Assembly (NCBI GenBank): GCA_035560935.1
Contig: DATMYQ010000163.1
Location: 1-9,808, forward strand
Length of the DNA: 9,808 bases
Source: DATMYQ01 sp035560935
Lineage (GTDB): Bacteria; Bacillota; Negativicutes; Sporomusales; Sporomusaceae
Direction of reading: 5' to 3'
The notes beneath the pieces are model-generated. The model was not told where the DNA came from and searched no databases. It saw only the letters and a list, made by a program, of their open reading frames with translations. Below are positions 7,748 through 9,808 of the stretch, one piece after another. The stretch's first letter is position 1. Every line of letters begins with the position of its first letter. The position numbers and the translations under genes are program-made.

Positions 7748-8074
7748 TTATAATCCGGCAGCACCGCTGGAAACGGTGTATGCTTCCTCGATGGGGCTGA
7801 TAAAGATCTTCCCGTCGCCAACCGCTCCCGTGCCAGAGGTTCTGGCACAGCGGAGAACAATATCCACCGCGCCGTCCTTGTCTGCATCTTCGACAGCCAT
7901 CAGAATCAGGCTCTTGGGGATTTCGTCGTAGAGAATCCCGCCGATTTGCAGTCCTTTGCCTTTTCCCCGCCCCACCACATCAATCATCGTGGCGGCATGA
8001 TATCCGGCATTCGACAGCTCTTCCAGCACTTGCTCCTTTTTATCCGGTCTTACAATAGCGCGGATCATCATCAT
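7748..8074 (-). CDS. nifI1: Nitrogenase-associated P-II protein NifI1
   Basis: 108 residues from the ATG at 8074 (MMMIRAIVRP). An in-frame ATG at 8083 lies about 1 nt from the GGGGGG box (8085-8090) and is unlikely; 8074 has about 10 nt. P-II features: strand MIRAIVRP, GRGKGKG (36-41) opening the T-loop, ARTSGTGAVGDGKIFISP (77-94) binding the nucleotide phosphates. Member of the NifI1 group that forms a hetero-complex with NifI2. It lies 34 nt after anfH. No Tyr uridylylation motif (GlnB Tyr51 context) stands out. Confidence 0.93.
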   Translation of the reverse strand: MMMIRAIVRPDKKEQVLEELSNAGYHAATMIDVVGRGKGKGLQIGGILYDEIPKSLILMAVEDADKDGAVDIVLRCARTSGTGAVGDGKIFISPIEEAYTVSSGAAGL

Positions 8075-8108
8075 AAGATGCATTCCCCCCTTTTCTTCAC
8101 GACTGCCA

Positions 8109-8936
8109 CTAATCGGCAATCCCGTATTTTACAACCATGGCTTCCAGTTGGTCCATGCTGAGGGGTTTGGGAATTACAAAGTCTTTATTATCAATAATTT
8201 TTTGCGCCAGTTCGCCGTACTCTTTGGCCTGATTGCACTCAGCATCATATTCCACCACGGTTTTTTTGTTAAACTCCGCTTTCTGGACGATATTGTCACG
8301 AGGCACAAAATGAATCATCTTTGTACCAATAGCGGCGGTAAATTCGTCGAGAAATTCTCTTTCCCGATCCACTTTGCGGCTGTTGCAAATGACTCCGCCC
8401 AGACGGACGCCGCTTTGTTTGGCGTATTTCACCAAACCTTTACAAATGTTGTTCGCGGCATAAATGGCCATCATTTCGCCTGAAGCCACAATATACACTT
8501 CCTGGGCCTTGCCGTCACGGATCGGCATCGCAAACCCGCCGCACACCACGTCTCCCAAAACGTCGAAAAACACAAAGTCCAAATCCTCTGTATAAGCCCC
8601 GTTTTTTTCCATCAGGTCGATGGCCGTGATAACGCCTCGTCCCGCACATCCTACGCCGGGTTCCGGTCCGCCGGACTCTACGCAGCGAATATCTTTATAC
8701 CCCGATCTGACCACCCTTTCGACCGTGATTTTTTCTTCGCCTTCATCGCGAAGCATGTCCATGAGCGTTTTTTGATTCATCCCGCCCAGAATCAACCGGG
8801 TTGAATCGGCTTTGGGGTCACAGCCGTGGATAAAAACCTTTTGATCATAATAATGCGCCATTGCTCCGGCTGTATTTTGCTGCGTCGTCGATTTACCGAT
8901 TCCGCCTTTGCCATAAATCGCTATTTTTCTTGTCAT
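8109..8936 (-). CDS. anfH: Fe-only nitrogenase iron protein (dinitrogenase reductase)
   Basis: 275 residues from the ATG at 8936; AAAGGGG at 8945-8951 gives 8 nt spacing. A GTG one codon upstream is in frame but less likely. The Fe protein is a homodimer that hydrolyses ATP and passes electrons from its [4Fe-4S] cluster to AnfDGK. Visible: P-loop GKGGIGKS (9-16), GCDPKADSTRL (38-48), cluster ligands Cys97 (PGVGCAGRG) and Cys132 (DVVCGGFA). Arg100 is the residue modified by DraT in organisms that have it; no draT is seen here. The sequence matches AnfH rather than NifH. Its start codon overlaps the stop codon of orf93 by one base (TGATG), so its translation is probably coupled to that gene. 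Confidence 0.98.
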   Translation of the reverse strand: MTRKIAIYGKGGIGKSTTQQNTAGAMAHYYDQKVFIHGCDPKADSTRLILGGMNQKTLMDMLRDEGEEKITVERVVRSGYKDIRCVESGGPEPGVGCAGRGVITAIDLMEKNGAYTEDLDFVFFDVLGDVVCGGFAMPIRDGKAQEVYIVASGEMMAIYAANNICKGLVKYAKQSGVRLGGVICNSRKVDREREFLDEFTAAIGTKMIHFVPRDNIVQKAEFNKKTVVEYDAECNQAKEYGELAQKIIDNKDFVIPKPLSMDQLEAMVVKYGIAD

Positions 8937-9217
8937 CACAATAACCCCTTTTCCATTTTTAATCTCTGCCGCTGCGGTAAAATGTGTCCCTCGATAATAC
9001 TGTCGATCAACCGCAGCGCCTCTTGAGTCTCTTCTTCACAAACCACTGAGATCAGCTCCATTTTCCGGGCAAATATCCGGTCCCGGCCAGCCGCCACTAT
9101 TCTGTCCGTCCTTTTCAATATTGGCCTGCCGCTATGGCTACCGGTCTCATACCACTCTTCATTATCCCGGGCAACCTCTTCACATTCCCGCAAAACTGAC
9201 CATTGTATACTCCCCAT
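8936..9217 (-). CDS. Small unidentified protein coupled to anfH (orf93), possibly with a P-II-like C-terminal half
   Basis: 93 residues from the ATG at 9217, preceded by AGAGGG (9225-9230) with 7 nt spacing; a TTG start 8 codons upstream is possible but weaker. Not recognised. Residues 49-76 read IFARKMELISVV, an acidic turn, then an amphipathic helix. By eye this resembles the fourth strand and following helix of the neighbouring NifI2 (LFPRRMFTILAH... from residue 77), but the GDGKIF nucleotide motif that should follow is absent. The N-terminal half is rich in Glu, Trp and Arg. The stop codon (TGA) overlaps the anfH start, arguing that this is a real gene made in step with anfH. Weak resemblance, so the P-II suggestion is inference. 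Confidence 0.6.
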   Translation of the reverse strand: MGSIQWSVLRECEEVARDNEEWYETGSHSGRPILKRTDRIVAAGRDRIFARKMELISVVCEEETQEALRLIDSIIEGHILPQRQRLKMEKGLL

Positions 9218-9221
9218 CCGC

Positions 9222-9266
9222 TTACCCTCTGATTTCCGCAATATTGTTTAGCGAATTTTCTCGCAT
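9222..9266 (-). CDS. Possible 14-residue leader peptide before orf93
   Basis: A very good ribosome site, AGGAGG (9278-9283), is followed 11 nt later by ATG (9266) opening a 14-codon frame (MRENSLNNIAEIRG) that stops at 9222, 4 nt before the orf93 ATG. Such spacing would let terminating ribosomes restart at orf93. It may be a coupling leader, or the ribosome site may have no coding partner. No codon bias typical of attenuation (no repeated rare or amino-acid-specific codons). Confidence 0.35.
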   Translation of the reverse strand: MRENSLNNIAEIRG

Positions 9267-9293
9267 TTTGTTTCCATCCTCCTGTTTTTGGCC

Positions 9294-9322
9294 TTGTCAA
9301 AAAACTTTGCCATTGCTATAAT
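9294..9322 (+). promoter_or_regulatory. Sigma-70 promoter for the first small-RNA element
   Basis: TTGTCA (9294-9299), exactly 17 nt, then TATAAT (9317-9322), with a TG at 9314-9315 forming an extended -10. One mismatch to the -35 consensus and a perfect -10. The expected start is in the run of G near 9328-9330. It points away from the anf operon, although the anf leader, if it begins upstream, runs through the same DNA. Confidence 0.72.
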
Positions 9323-9327
9323 GAGGG

Positions 9328-9416
9328 GGGATAAATCAAATAAACCTGGTGCCACTGGGAGTAGGAGATTTTCCCACGCTTCATGGGTATTCGTGGTATC
9401 CATGAAGCTTTTCTTT
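9328..9416 (+). ncRNA. Candidate small RNA, copy A, with own promoter and terminator
   Basis: About 89 nt. After an A-rich single-stranded 5' part come GCCAC (9351-9355), hairpin 1 (9356-9361 TGGGAG with 9371-9376 TTCCCA) and hairpin 2 (9378-9389 with 9397-9408, 12 bp, loop TTCGTGG) followed by TTTTCTTT (9409-9416), a classic intrinsic terminator. The loop GUGG (9393-9396) can pair with CCAC (9352-9355), forming a pseudoknot. Hairpin 2 is complete only on the plus strand, where position 9387/9399 is G-U; on the minus strand it would be an A-C mismatch. This, with the promoter, fixes the orientation. No Rfam family recognised. Confidence 0.62.
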
Positions 9417-9505
9417 GTCCGGGTCCGAATGATACGCACCGCTTCGCCTGCCGCCGACCGTTCCACATTTCTTCTGCTATAGAACCACCTCCTTCATATA
9501 CTGGA
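9417..9505. other. Linker between the two RNA elements
   Basis: No gene, hairpin or promoter stands out on the plus strand. On the minus strand GGAGG lies at about 9488-9492, followed by short open frames (up to about 70 codons) that cross element A. Comparing those frames between the two copies, amino-acid-changing differences outnumber silent ones, so I do not treat them as genes. Confidence 0.4.
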
Positions 9506-9600
9506 TGGCCATAATAAAAATGGGTAAACCAAACAAACCTGCGCCACCGGGAATAGGTTGGTTGAATTCCTGCTTCCGGGGCATTCGTGGTGCCCCGAGA
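9506..9600 (+). repeat. Diverged copy B of the small-RNA element
   Basis: Aligns to copy A from the -10 region (CATAAT, 9510-9515) through the terminal hairpin. It keeps the AAACCTG...GCCAC motif (GCCAC at 9543-9547), hairpin 1 (9548-9554 with 9566-9572) and hairpin 2 (CGGGGCA 9577-9583 with TGCCCCG 9591-9597), with the identical loop TTCGTGG (9584-9590). The hairpin 2 stem is entirely different in sequence from copy A, yet fully paired. It lacks a good -35 box and a T-tract after hairpin 2, so it may be a decayed copy, or part of a longer transcript ending at the hairpin near 9648-9689. Confidence 0.55.
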
Positions 9601-9647
9601 AACATTCCAATAATCTTTGACTTGTGCGTATCGCGGCTAGAATACAA

Positions 9648-9689
9648 AAAGAGGCTTATAAACGGGAGTTACCGTTTGTAAGCCTCTTT
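9648..9689. terminator. Long terminator-like hairpin upstream of the anf region
   Basis: 18-bp arms: 9648-9665 (AAAGAGGCTTATAAACGG) with 9672-9689 (CCGTTTGTAAGCCTCTTT), loop GAGTTA. The single non-Watson-Crick position is U-G on the plus strand and A-C on the minus strand. On the minus strand it is followed by a run of five T, a better U-tract than on the plus strand. It may end a minus-strand gene beyond the window, a plus-strand transcript through copy B, or both. If it works on the minus strand, the anf promoter must lie between here and 9217. Confidence 0.65.
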
Positions 9690-9808
9690 GCTTGTAATGG
9701 TGATATCATTTCCGCATTCTGCCACCAAGACCATACATAGTGAAGACCAATTGCAAACATCTTTATTCTCTTTTGTACTTGCTGTAGTATGTTCGCATTA
9801 TATAACTC
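9690..9808. other. Intergenic tail, nothing identified
   Basis: AT-rich sequence without a coding frame, hairpin or repeat that I can support. TTGCAA and TATATAA-like words occur but not at promoter spacing. No sigma-54 GG-N10-GC site was found on either strand here. Confidence 0.4.

Noticed and set aside
3904..8936. Several long open frames on the plus strand opposite the anf genes.
   Set aside because: They are shadows of strongly conserved minus-strand genes, without ribosome sites or recognisable products.
9341..9360. TGGCAC on the minus strand inside copy A, as a possible sigma-54 -24 box for anf.
   Set aside because: No GC lies at the required 10-nt spacing after the GG (the position holds AT), and copy B has TGGCGC with TT. 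The motif is explained by the RNA pseudoknot arm.
9340..9375. GCCACTGGGAGTAGG as part of a cobalamin riboswitch.
   Set aside because: Only the short word GCCACTG is shared; the B12-box and the other conserved segments are missing and the element is too short.
9248..9466. Minus-strand open frame of about 70 codons crossing copy A, and a 35-codon frame crossing copy B with a hydrophobic stretch.
   Set aside because: The two frames align in part (GLF-x-L), which recalls type I toxin peptides, but replacement changes exceed silent ones, start codons are not shared and ribosome sites are absent or badly placed.

Overview
The window is a Fe-only (alternative, molybdenum- and vanadium-independent) nitrogenase locus. 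Almost everything from about 9217 down to 3904 lies on the minus strand, in the order orf93 - anfH - nifI1 - nifI2 - anfD - anfG - anfK. The Anf identity rests on a close match by eye to AnfH, AnfD, AnfG and AnfK as I remember them from Azotobacter. It also rests on the delta-subunit gene (anfG) between anfD and anfK. The two P-II-type genes nifI1/nifI2 between H and D are the arrangement of anaerobic Firmicutes and archaea. With strong AGGAGG-type ribosome sites, roughly half GC and a DUF2325 gene nearby, I infer an anaerobic Firmicute, possibly a Negativicute (Sporomusa-like). That placement is inference only.

Layout. 1-247 is a plus-strand leader with mutually exclusive terminator and antiterminator pairings, upstream of a DUF2325 protein gene (248-1894). 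A bidirectional terminator (1956-2007) separates this gene from a convergent minus-strand set. That set is a compact three-gene operon (3825 to 2103): a HEPN-like helical protein, a class I glutamine amidotransferase and a flavin-reductase/PPOX-like split-barrel protein. It is divided from anfK by a strong hairpin (3846-3881). 3904-8936 holds the nitrogenase genes, closely spaced. orf93 is translationally coupled to anfH (stop and start overlap) and is unidentified.

9242-9808 has no convincing larger gene, but it is highly structured. It holds two diverged copies of an apparent plus-strand RNA element. The first (about 9328-9416) has a near-consensus sigma-70 promoter and an intrinsic terminator. 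The two copies share a 7-nt hairpin loop and a CCAC/GUGG pseudoknot while their stems differ in sequence but still pair. This lies opposite to and just upstream of the nitrogenase operon, so an antisense or trans-acting RNA controlling anf is a reasonable hypothesis.

How the parts work together: AnfH is the ATP-dependent reductase, AnfDGK the catalytic component, and NifI1/NifI2 are expected to switch activity off in response to nitrogen status (2-oxoglutarate and ATP). No cofactor-assembly genes (nifB, nifE/N, nifV), no anfA-like activator and no anfO/anfR are visible here, so maturation must be encoded elsewhere.
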